Positions 15,887 through 22,848 of a stretch of DNA of 23,782 nucleotides are shown in pieces. A model generated the notes under the pieces. It was not told the DNA's origin. It made no database searches and worked only from the letters and a program-made list of their open reading frames with translations. Both the position numbers and the translations under genes were made by a program. Source of the DNA: DASPJQ01 sp035299065 (lineage in GTDB: Bacteria; Bacteroidota; Bacteroidia; Flavobacteriales_D; UBA2798); NCBI GenBank assembly GCA_035299065.1, contig DATGXI010000030.1:1-23782 (forward strand), read 5' to 3'. Each line of letters begins with the position of its first letter. Position 1 is the first letter of the stretch.

Positions 15887-16891
15887 ATGAGTAACCAGGG
15901 CCATTTAGGAAAAGTTCAATTTGCTGATAACGAGGAAATAAAACTCGTTGCTAAATTATTTCCATATTCCCTTCCTTTACAGGCACTTGCGTCAAAAAAT
16001 CTAAAGGATAACAACAAACTCGAATACGATAAATTCCTCAGGCTAAGTTCGGTAATTAGTCCTGACCGGAACTGGCTTTACAATTATGTAAACAACCCGG
16101 GTCAAAAACCCCTGAAAATCAGCAAATCAATTGATTTAAAGCCTGTTGCGGTGAAAGAAGAAGAGGCCACAGCAAATTTGGTCGAAATCCCCGTAAATAC
16201 CGCCTTTGAAACTCCCGAACTGAACGTAAACATTGAGGCAGAAACGGTTATAGTAAATGATTATCAAAACGTTATTGACCCTGACGAGGACCTTATTGTT
16301 GCCGATTCATTAAAATCAAGCGCGGTAACTCCTGTAAGTGAAACTGTTATACTTGAACAGGAACCCGAAAAGCCTGTTAAGGAAGAAATTGCAGTGACAC
16401 GGGTGCCCGACAGCACACTTGAAAAAGAAATATTGAAAGAGGCAATTGATAAGTCCATTCAACAGGAAATTGACCAGATAAATGTTTTTGACGACAGGCC
16501 GGCTTCCAGTATAGAAATACCTGATTCGGGTACTGACCCCGAGGGTTTTAACTTTTGGCTAAACCCCTCAAAAGTGAAAACACAAAACCGCGAGGAAAAA
16601 CTCAGGAAAATTGATGCGTTGATCGAAAAATTCATCAAAAGCGAACCTAAGATTGTGCCAAAAAAGGTTGAGTTTTATTCCCCGGTAAACGTTGCAAAAC
16701 ACAGTGTTGAGTTTGATGAAGACCTGGTTTCGGAACCCCTGGCAGCCATTTTTGAAAAACAAGGGTATTTTGATAAGGCAATTAAGGCTTACGAAAAATT
16801 AAGTTTGAAATATCCCGAAAAAAGAGCTTATTTTGCAACCCGAATTGAAAAAATACACGAAATCATTAAGAATATTAAAAACAATAAATAA
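15887..16891 (+). CDS. Acidic protein with C-terminal TPR-like helices, upstream of secG
   Basis: The start is ATG at 15887 (MSNQGHLGKVQFADNEE), giving 334 residues. There is no signal peptide or membrane helix, so it is probably cytosolic. The N-terminal 70 residues are a compact helical segment (LVAKLFPYSLPLQALASKNL, then RNWLYNYVNN). The middle is long, acidic and probably disordered (Val/Glu/Asp-rich, about 80-215). The C-terminus (about 283-334) forms a single TPR-like helix pair (PLAAIFEKQGYFDKAIKAYE, then KLSLKYPEKRAYFATRIEKI). Proteins with this last motif commonly sit directly before secG in Bacteroidota. Its stop TAA abuts the secG ATG, implying coupled expression and perhaps an export or membrane-assembly link, but no function is established. 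Confidence 0.78.
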   Translation: MSNQGHLGKVQFADNEEIKLVAKLFPYSLPLQALASKNLKDNNKLEYDKFLRLSSVISPDRNWLYNYVNNPGQKPLKISKSIDLKPVAVKEEEATANLVEIPVNTAFETPELNVNIEAETVIVNDYQNVIDPDEDLIVADSLKSSAVTPVSETVILEQEPEKPVKEEIAVTRVPDSTLEKEILKEAIDKSIQQEIDQINVFDDRPASSIEIPDSGTDPEGFNFWLNPSKVKTQNREEKLRKIDALIEKFIKSEPKIVPKKVEFYSPVNVAKHSVEFDEDLVSEPLAAIFEKQGYFDKAIKAYEKLSLKYPEKRAYFATRIEKIHEIIKNIKNNK

Positions 16892-17227
16892 ATGGAGATC
16901 CTGATTTTTGCGCTTATCGTTATTACCTGCATTGGAATTATAGGAATTGTATTGATCCAAAATCCAAAAGGTGGCGGAATTTCGTCAAGTTTTGGTGCAC
17001 TAAACCAAATAGGCGGAGTTAAACAAACAACCGAAGGAGTTGAAAAAGTAACCTGGGGGTTGGCTATTTTCTTAGTAATGCTTTGTTTATTGGCTACTCC
17101 TTACATGAGGGGTGGAGTTACCAAGGCTAATGCAAATCCTGAGTCTTCGGTTCAAATGAACAACCTTCCACAGGGTGCAGGCGCAATGCCTAACACTGGC
17201 GGTAAACCAGCAGGTACCAAAGATTAA
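16892..17227 (+). CDS. secG: Preprotein translocase subunit SecG
   Basis: This is a 111-residue small membrane protein of the SecYEG channel. The first helix (about 3-22, LIFALIVITCIGIIGIVLIQ) is followed by the SecG-typical loop NPKGGGISSSFGA and a second helix (about 51-70, VTWGLAIFLVMLCLLATPYM). A polar tail of about 40 residues, rich in Asn, Gly and Pro, extends beyond the core, as is common in Bacteroidota SecG. It starts directly at the stop of the acidic protein and is followed by a strong terminator, so the two form a bicistronic unit. Confidence 0.93.
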   Translation: MEILIFALIVITCIGIIGIVLIQNPKGGGISSSFGALNQIGGVKQTTEGVEKVTWGLAIFLVMLCLLATPYMRGGVTKANANPESSVQMNNLPQGAGAMPNTGGKPAGTKD

Positions 17228-17244
17228 AAAAATATTTTTACAGT

Positions 17245-17276
17245 AAAGCCACGCTAAAAACGTGGCTTTTTTATTT
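17245..17276 (+). terminator. Rho-independent terminator after secG
   Basis: AAAGCCACG (17245-17253) pairs perfectly with CGTGGCTTT (17261-17269) across the loop CTAAAAA, followed by a T-rich tail. It lies 17 bp after the secG stop. Confidence 0.93.
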
Positions 17277-17370
17277 TCTGTCAATTCGTCTTACGGTTTG
17301 CAGGCTTACCGGTTGATTAATATTTGTTGGTTAAACCCATTATTCAGTTAAATTAACAGCCTTTACCACT

Positions 17371-18057
17371 ATGAAGCAAATTGCAGTAATCTTATCGGGT
17401 AGCGGTGTGTACGATGGTTCAGAAATACAGGAAGCTGTATTTACACTACTGGCCATTGCACAACACAATGCAAAAGCCGTTTGTTATGCACCTGACGTGG
17501 ATCAACACCATGTCATCAATCACCTTACCGGTAATGAAATGACAGAAACCCGCAATACGTTAGTTGAAGCAGCTCGCATTGCCCGGGGCGATATTAAATC
17601 ACTTGACACGTTTAATGCAACCGAACTTGATGCACTGGTTATACCCGGTGGATTTGGTGCGGCAAAAAACCTTACCAAATGGGCATTTAATGGTCCTGCC
17701 GGTGAAATAAACCCAGGTGTAAAAAACGCCATTGAATCAATGGTAAAATCCAATAAACCCATTTGCGGTTTATGCATGGGCCCAACCGTAATTGCAAAAG
17801 CACTTGAACATACCAATATCAACCTGCATGTTACTGTGGGTACAACAGCTGAAAAAAGTCCATATGATATTGCCGCTATTTCTGGTGGAGTAAACGCAAC
17901 TGGTGCCGTTGCCGAAATGAAATCGGTACGCGAAATTTGTGTGGATGAAAAAAATAAAATTGTTACCGCACCCTGTTACATGATGGAGGCGGGTATTGTT
18001 GAGGTTAAAAACAACATTGATAAAGCCATTGACCAGTTATTTTCATTTATAAAATAA
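17371..18057 (+). CDS. elbB: ElbB/ES1-type glyoxalase (class I glutamine amidotransferase-like)
   Basis: This 228-residue protein is a member of the DJ-1/PfpI-like family called ElbB (enhancing lycopene biosynthesis protein 2). Motifs are VILSGSGVYDGSEIQEAV (7-24), LVIPGGFGAAKNL (89-101) and ICGLCMGPTVIAKALE, with C135 the probable nucleophile at the elbow and C132 beside it. E. coli ElbB has weak glyoxalase activity; the physiological role is unclear, so the isoprenoid link should not be over-read. It starts the plus-strand run elbB-pepA-gpmA-map-methyltransferase. The 143-bp gap upstream holds the secG terminator; no convincing TAnnTTTG promoter was found there. Confidence 0.92.
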   Translation: MKQIAVILSGSGVYDGSEIQEAVFTLLAIAQHNAKAVCYAPDVDQHHVINHLTGNEMTETRNTLVEAARIARGDIKSLDTFNATELDALVIPGGFGAAKNLTKWAFNGPAGEINPGVKNAIESMVKSNKPICGLCMGPTVIAKALEHTNINLHVTVGTTAEKSPYDIAAISGGVNATGAVAEMKSVREICVDEKNKIVTAPCYMMEAGIVEVKNNIDKAIDQLFSFIK

Positions 18058-18071
18058 AACAACCAAACACC

Positions 18072-19523
18072 ATGATAAAGTCAAACAAGGAAATGAAAAA
18101 TGCTGATGCCAGTGTCAGCCCAGTGTATTTCTTTTCAAAGCGTCAAACCAAAGTGCCGGCTGAATTTGCAGCGGTTGAAGGATTGGTTGCAAATGCCATT
18201 AAAAAAGAAAAGTCAGATGTGATTCAGTTATACGCACACGGTAAACGTGCTTTTGCGGTTGTGTATTTTCAGGGTAAAACAACCGATGCAGAAAATGTGA
18301 CCGAAGATATACGCATTCTGGGTTCACGCCTTTGTAAGGCAGCCAACGCAGCATCGGTAAAAAGTTTAATATTGAATAACCCAACAACAGTTATCAATAA
18401 AGAGCAGGTTATTTCATTTGTAGAAGGACTTGAACTCACCAACTATGAGTTTTTTCGTCACATAAAAGGAAATAAACCAAAAAATTCATTGGAAAATGTT
18501 TTTGTACACGATAAAAATGTAAAAGAACAAAGCCTTGACGAATTAAATAACCTGCTGGCGGCAGTAAGTTATTCGAAAGACCTGGTAAATGAACCTGTAA
18601 ATTTCTTAAACGCGCAAGGACTTGCCAATGCAGCGGTAAGCCAGGGAAAAAAACTTGGATTCAGCGTTAAAGTGTTGAATAAAAAAGAAATTACAGCGCA
18701 AAAAATGGGAGGACTTCTTGGTGTAAATGCAGGAAGTATTGATGACCCGACCTTTAGTATTCTTGAATACAAACCGCGTGGAGCAAAAAATAAAACACCT
18801 CTTGTTTTTGTTGGAAAAGGCGTTGTTTACGATACAGGAGGATACAACCTTAAAATAAGCGGAAGCATGGGCACCATGAAATGTGATATGGGCGGTGCTG
18901 CGGCTGTTATTGGATCAATTAGCGCCATTGCAGCAAATAAATTACCCATACACGTGGTTGGATTAATTCCCTCAACCGATAACCGCATTGGTTTAAATGC
19001 TTTGGTACAGGACGATATTATTACCATGAGCGATGGTACAACCGTTGAGGTTCAAAACACCGATGCCGAAGGACGCCTTATACTTGCCGATGCATTGGTT
19101 TACGCAAAAAAATACAATCCCATGCTGGTAATTGACCTGGCAACGCTAACAGGCGCTTGTGCAGCGGTTACAGGTCCGTACGGTATTGGTTTAATGGCGA
19201 ATAAGACTAAATATAAACGTGCATTAATCGAAAGCGGTAATGACACCTACGAACGTTGTGCTGAATTTATGATGTGGAGGGAGTACAATGACTTATTAAA
19301 GTCAGATGTAGCCGATTTGAAAAATATTGGAGGGCCAACAGGAGGAATGATAACAGCCGCTAAATTCCTTGAGCATTTTGTAAAATACGATTGGATTCAC
19401 CTTGACATAGCCGGCCCGGCCTTTATAAAAGAGGGGGCTGCCCATTATCACCACAAAGGAGGGAGTGCGGTTGGTGTGCGACTTTTGTATAATTTCGCCA
19501 AAAAATTATCAGGAAAAAAATAA
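18072..19523 (+). CDS. Leucyl aminopeptidase, peptidase family M17
   Basis: This 483-residue cytosolic zinc/manganese aminopeptidase removes N-terminal residues, preferring Leu, from peptides. The C-terminal catalytic domain carries VGKGVVYDTGGYNLK (K249, D254, K261), MKCDMGGAAAV (D272) and the family signature NTDAEGRLILADAL (D331, E333, R335). Metal ligands and the catalytic Lys/Arg pair are present, so it should be active. The N-terminal domain (1-160) is typical of M17 in being weakly conserved. It lies 14 bp after elbB, and its stop overlaps the next start by one base (TAATG, 19521-19525), indicating an operon with translational coupling. Confidence 0.94.
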   Translation: MIKSNKEMKNADASVSPVYFFSKRQTKVPAEFAAVEGLVANAIKKEKSDVIQLYAHGKRAFAVVYFQGKTTDAENVTEDIRILGSRLCKAANAASVKSLILNNPTTVINKEQVISFVEGLELTNYEFFRHIKGNKPKNSLENVFVHDKNVKEQSLDELNNLLAAVSYSKDLVNEPVNFLNAQGLANAAVSQGKKLGFSVKVLNKKEITAQKMGGLLGVNAGSIDDPTFSILEYKPRGAKNKTPLVFVGKGVVYDTGGYNLKISGSMGTMKCDMGGAAAVIGSISAIAANKLPIHVVGLIPSTDNRIGLNALVQDDIITMSDGTTVEVQNTDAEGRLILADALVYAKKYNPMLVIDLATLTGACAAVTGPYGIGLMANKTKYKRALIESGNDTYERCAEFMMWREYNDLLKSDVADLKNIGGPTGGMITAAKFLEHFVKYDWIHLDIAGPAFIKEGAAHYHHKGGSAVGVRLLYNFAKKLSGKK

Positions 19524-20128
19524 TGGCACAATTAGTAATTACCCGCCACGGCCAGTCAGCCTGGAACCTTGAAAACCGGTTTACAGGCTGGGTTGACGTT
19601 GACATAACCGAAGTTGGCGAAAATGAAGCAAAAAAAGCAGCTGAAAAATTAAAAGGATATCATTTTGATTGTGCCTTTACAAGTAATTTAAAACGCGCAC
19701 AACGCACACTAAATATCATACTTGAAGGAATAGGCCAGCAAAACATACCTGTTACAAAAGACGAAGCCTTAAATGAACGGCATTATGGCGATTTACAGGG
19801 CGCAAATAAGGCCGAAACTGCAGCTAAATATGGCGAAGATCAGGTTCACATATGGCGCAGGAGTTTTGATGTAGCCCCACCAAAAGGTGAAAGCCTAAAA
19901 GATACTGCCGATCGCGTGATACCTTATTTTGACTTAAACATTGCCCCGCTTTTGCAACAAGGCCGAAACATTATCATTTCTGCACACGGTAACAGCTTGC
20001 GCGCATTAATCATGCACATTGAAAAATTAAGCCCTGAAGAAATTTTGCAGGTGGAACTGCCAACCGGGGTTCCCATTGTATACGAGTTGGACAGTCATTT
20101 ACACATTCAATCAAAAAAAACGTTGTAA
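19523..20128 (+). CDS. gpmA: 2,3-bisphosphoglycerate-dependent phosphoglycerate mutase
   Basis: This is a 201-residue histidine phosphatase-superfamily enzyme that interconverts 3- and 2-phosphoglycerate in glycolysis. Key residues are visible: TRHGQSAWN with the phosphorylated H9, FTGWVDVDITEVG, FTSNLKRAQRT (R58), LNERHYGDLQGANK (E85) and SAHGNSLRAL (H155). The FTGW/LNERHYG motifs are specific to dPGM rather than other phosphatases. It is short compared with the roughly 250-residue E. coli enzyme, like other compact bacterial forms. It overlaps the aminopeptidase stop by one base and abuts map with no gap. Confidence 0.94.
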   Translation: MAQLVITRHGQSAWNLENRFTGWVDVDITEVGENEAKKAAEKLKGYHFDCAFTSNLKRAQRTLNIILEGIGQQNIPVTKDEALNERHYGDLQGANKAETAAKYGEDQVHIWRRSFDVAPPKGESLKDTADRVIPYFDLNIAPLLQQGRNIIISAHGNSLRALIMHIEKLSPEEILQVELPTGVPIVYELDSHLHIQSKKTL

Positions 20129-20944
20129 ATGGCCGTTGAATTAAAAAATGCCGGGCAAATTGAAATCATGCGTCAAAGCGCACGGCTTGTTTCAAAAACA
20201 CTTGGATTAATGGCCGAAATGATTGAGCCGGGTGTAACACCATTGCAGCTGGACAAGCGTGCCGAGGAATTTATTCGTGACAACAAAGGCGAGCCGGCTT
20301 TTAAAGGATATGGACCAAAAAACAATCCTTTTCCAAATACATTGTGTATTTCCATTAATGAAGTGGTGGTACACGGCATTCCCGGCAACACCCCACTTAA
20401 GGAAGGTGATATTGTTACGGTTGATTGTGGTGTAAAACGCGATGGATATTTTGGTGACCATGCCTATACCTTTGCGGTGGGTGAAATTACTGAAGAAAAA
20501 AAACGTTTGCTACAGGTTACACTCGAGTGTCTTTATAAGGGAATAAACGAAGTAGTTAAAGGCAAGCGTATGGGGGATTTAAGCCAGGCCATACAGGATC
20601 ATGCTGAAAAAAACGGTTACGGTGTAGTACGTGAATTAATTGGCCATGGCCTTGGACGCCATCTACACGAACCACCTGAAGTACCAAATTTTGGTAAACG
20701 CGGTCGTGGACCCTCTTTTGTTGATGGAATGACTATAGCTATTGAGCCCATGATAAACATGGGAACCCAAAAAGTAAAATGGTTAAGCGATGGGTGGACA
20801 GTTGTTACAGCTGATGGAAAACCATCCGCGCACTTTGAACACGATGTAGCCGTTATTGACGGAAAAGGAATTATACTTTCGACATTTGATTATGTTGAAG
20901 AAGCATTAAAGAAAAAAGGAATGCCTGTTTTACAGGTGCAATAA
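20129..20944 (+). CDS. map: Type I methionine aminopeptidase
   Basis: This 271-residue enzyme removes the initiator methionine from nascent proteins. The five metal ligands are in place: D99 (TVDCGV), D110 (FGDHAYTF), H173 (GHGLGRHLHEPP), E206 (TIAIEPMI) and E237 (HFEHDVAV). NTLCISINEVVVHGIPG holds the active-site H82. It lacks any N-terminal zinc-finger extension, as is normal for bacterial type Ia enzymes. Its ATG directly follows the gpmA stop, and only 3 bp separate it from the methyltransferase, so it is part of the same transcript. In many Bacteroidota map lies with secY and infA; here it is with metabolic genes, either a relocated or second copy. Confidence 0.96.
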   Translation: MAVELKNAGQIEIMRQSARLVSKTLGLMAEMIEPGVTPLQLDKRAEEFIRDNKGEPAFKGYGPKNNPFPNTLCISINEVVVHGIPGNTPLKEGDIVTVDCGVKRDGYFGDHAYTFAVGEITEEKKRLLQVTLECLYKGINEVVKGKRMGDLSQAIQDHAEKNGYGVVRELIGHGLGRHLHEPPEVPNFGKRGRGPSFVDGMTIAIEPMINMGTQKVKWLSDGWTVVTADGKPSAHFEHDVAVIDGKGIILSTFDYVEEALKKKGMPVLQVQ

Positions 20945-20947
20945 ATT

Positions 20948-21709
20948 ATGAAGAGACTTTATCGTTTTTTACTAAATAAACTTCCACGCCCTTTGCTCAT
21001 TCGAATGAGTTATGTGTTCAGGTGGATAGCTCCCATATTTTTAAAAGGAAATAAAGTAGAGTGCAACGTTTGCCACAAACATTTTCGCAAGTTTCTTTCC
21101 TATGGTGCAACCGAGCGTTCAAATGTACTTTGCCCAAATTGCCTTTCATTGGAACGCCACCGCTTAATGTGGATGTATTTAAATGAAAATACCGATTTTT
21201 TTACCGCACAAAAAACAGTATTGCACATTGCCCCCGAACAATGCTTTTTAAAACGGTTCAAGGCAATGAAAAATTTAAAGTACACCACGGCCGACATTGA
21301 ATCACCAATTGCCGATGTGAAAATGGATTTACACAATGCGCCTTTTGAAGATAATACATTTGATGTGATTTTTTGTAACCATGTTTTAGAGCATGTGAAG
21401 GATGATAAACAATGCATGCGTGAATTGTACCGCATCATGAAACCGGGCGGGTTTGGTATTTTCCAGGTGCCAATTGATTATACCCGGGCCACTACGTATG
21501 AAGACCCCTCAATTGTGACTCCTGAAGACCGTGAAAAACATTATTGGCAAAAAGACCACATGCGTTTATTTGGCAGTGACTATCACAAGCAACTTGAAAC
21601 CGTTGGGTTTAAGGTTGAGTGTAACGAAATGGCTTCAAAAATGGATCCTGCAAAAGCTGACCGTTTCAGGCTAATGAAAAGTGAAATTCTTTATATAAGT
21701 AGAAAATAG
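20948..21709 (+). CDS. Class I SAM-dependent methyltransferase with N-terminal zinc ribbon
   Basis: This is a 253-residue protein. A basic, amphipathic N-terminus (1-33) precedes a probable zinc ribbon (C39-x2-C42 and C62-x2-C65) and an SLERHRL motif (67-73). The Rossmann methyltransferase core then shows VLHIAPEQCF (91-100, glycine-poor motif I), TADIESP, MDLHNAPFEDNTFDVIFCNHV (motif around 126-146) and LEHVKDD, then MKPGGFGIFQVPI. It is most like methyltransferases found near glycan or surface-polysaccharide genes, but there are none here. The substrate is unknown. It is the last gene of the elbB run and converges with a small minus-strand gene with no gap between the stop codons. Confidence 0.85.
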   Translation: MKRLYRFLLNKLPRPLLIRMSYVFRWIAPIFLKGNKVECNVCHKHFRKFLSYGATERSNVLCPNCLSLERHRLMWMYLNENTDFFTAQKTVLHIAPEQCFLKRFKAMKNLKYTTADIESPIADVKMDLHNAPFEDNTFDVIFCNHVLEHVKDDKQCMRELYRIMKPGGFGIFQVPIDYTRATTYEDPSIVTPEDREKHYWQKDHMRLFGSDYHKQLETVGFKVECNEMASKMDPAKADRFRLMKSEILYISRK

Positions 21710-21979
21710 TTACAAGACCAATTCCACCTCAAGGTTCTCAACTTTATCAGGGTTTTGTTCACCCTCAGGACTAATCTTACCGGTTTTAAAATAAATACCA
21801 TAAGCATCTTCTCCCCAGGGCTCACTGGCCATTAAGGGGTCTTTTTCCGAGTAAAGAATGTCAATCTTAGGTTTTACAGTTCCCAGTTTCCTGAATCGCC
21901 TTGCTAAAAGAATTTCGCAGTTACTGATCATGGATTGTGGCATACCAGCCTCCTGCGCATTGGTTATGATCACCTTCAT
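21710..21979 (-). CDS. Small hypothetical protein, 89 residues
   Basis: I do not recognise this gene. The product (MKVIITNAQEAGMPQSMISN ... LEVELVL) has no signal peptide or membrane helix, has a basic patch LARRFRKLG (25-33), and then an acidic mixed-strand C-terminus. Composition looks like a genuine small soluble protein, and no overlapping plus-strand gene competes. Its stop directly abuts that of the methyltransferase. No TAnnTTTG element was found upstream. A chance open frame remains possible. Confidence 0.6.
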   Translation of the reverse strand: MKVIITNAQEAGMPQSMISNCEILLARRFRKLGTVKPKIDILYSEKDPLMASEPWGEDAYGIYFKTGKISPEGEQNPDKVENLEVELVL

Positions 21980-22212
21980 AGTGAATGGGTTATTTTATAC
22001 ATTTTCTTAGACGAAATTTTACCCCCCAAGTGTGCTCTTAACTCCCCAAATTGGTAGGTAGTAAAAATAATTTTATTTTTAATATATTGACAATCAGTTT
22101 ATTGTGTGTTTTAAGCAAATATTTTACGTCAAAACGTTTTCCCGTGGGTTACCTTTTTAAAACCTTGGTATAAATGGGTAATTAAATGTTTAACCCTAAA
22201 AAGCAACTTAAA

Positions 22213-22404
22213 ATGAAAAAAGTATTTTTATTAGCAACTGTGTTTGCTGCATTGACATTCACTTCATGTGGTGGTGGTAAAGAAGAAGCAACTGAATCTG
22301 ATTCAACTGCTGTAACTGAGGATACAACTGCAACTGAAGATGTTGTTGAAGAGCCAGTTGATGATACTACAGCTACTGAAGGCGACACTACCGTTGCTGA
22401 GTAA
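22213..22404 (+). CDS. Small acidic lipoprotein, 63 residues
   Basis: The start is ATG at 22213 (MKKVFLLATVFAALTFTSC); an in-frame ATG at 22186 would put nine extra residues before the signal and is less likely. LTFTSC is a lipobox, so the mature protein begins at C19. The mature chain CGGGKEEATES continues as an acidic, Thr/Asp/Glu-rich low-complexity tail with no fold visible. The KEE after the glycines resembles the K-(D/E)-(D/E) lipoprotein export signals described in some Bacteroidota, so surface exposure is possible, though this is inference. The 233 bp upstream is AT-rich, with a perfect palindrome AAAACGTTTT (22131-22140) and no clear TAnnTTTG. The gene is followed by three hairpins. 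Confidence 0.8.
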   Translation: MKKVFLLATVFAALTFTSCGGGKEEATESDSTAVTEDTTATEDVVEEPVDDTTATEGDTTVAE

Positions 22405-22416
22405 TTATTAAAAAAA

Positions 22417-22451
22417 TGCGGTTGGTTACCGCAGTCAACCTGCAAAGGTTG
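22417..22451 (+). other. Two tandem hairpins in the lipoprotein 3' region
   Basis: TGCGGT/ACCGCA (22417-22422 with 22428-22433, loop TGGTT) is followed by CAACCT/AGGTTG (22436-22441 with 22446-22451) closed by the GNRA tetraloop GCAA. GGTTG at 22420-22424 can instead pair with CAACC at 22436-22440, which would break both, so two alternative folds compete. Confidence 0.6.
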
Positions 22452-22462
22452 TTTGGTTTGAG

Positions 22463-22499
22463 ATCCCGGTTTAGCAATAGGCCGGGATTTTCTTTTTTT
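22463..22499 (+). terminator. Rho-independent terminator after the small lipoprotein
   Basis: ATCCCGG (22463-22469) pairs with CCGGGAT (22482-22488) across a 12-base loop, then runs into TTTTCTTTTTTT. It lies about 60 bp after the lipoprotein stop. Confidence 0.88.
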
Positions 22500-22820
22500 A
22501 TCAGATGTGAGTCATGACGTAGCAAAGACATGGAAAAAGTAGTAACAATTTTATTTGGCTGCCTTTCCGGCTTTCGCTAAGTAGTCCTCGCTTTTTAAAA
22601 TGTCGAATTTTGCATCTTAAATTTTTGCAGGCTGCGGGCGATCACGCTCAAACACGTTACGAGTGTTCAGCGATTCCGTTAAAACAATTATGATTGAGCT
22701 AATCTGGGGCAGTGTGCAACGGTTAAAATAAGGTTAGCAGTTAGTTTAAATTCGATTGGTAAAATTGCTTGTTAAATGAAGTTTCTCAAAAAATAAAAGC
22801 TGTATCCTCAAAAGTTTCGT
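22500..22820. other. Non-coding stretch with a GC-richer structured patch
   Basis: No credible gene was found on either strand. The part from about 22557 to 22680 is less AT-rich than its surroundings and contains a stem-loop: CGCT 22645-22648 and AACAC 22651-22655 pair with GTGTT 22663-22667 and AGCG 22669-22672. It does not fold as tRNA by eye and no transposase remnant is evident. It could be a dispersed intergenic repeat, an RNA gene or decayed sequence. Confidence 0.45.
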
Positions 22821-22848
22821 ATCTCACCTCTCCAATCTAATATCTTCT
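22821..22848. repeat. Degenerate 7-bp-period repeat at the clpX 3' end
   Basis: The units ATCTCAC, CTCTCCA, ATCTAAT and ATCTTCT follow one another with a 7-bp period, matching the pattern at 7970-8000. The last base is shared with the clpX stop codon. Confidence 0.6.

Noticed and set aside
17279..17370. Promoter before elbB at TAATATTTG
   Set aside because: It has three bases between TA and TTTG instead of two, and no supporting upstream box.
22557..22680. tRNA, tmRNA or insertion-sequence remnant
   Set aside because: No cloverleaf or tag-peptide layout, no terminal inverted repeats and no transposase-like frame could be found by eye.
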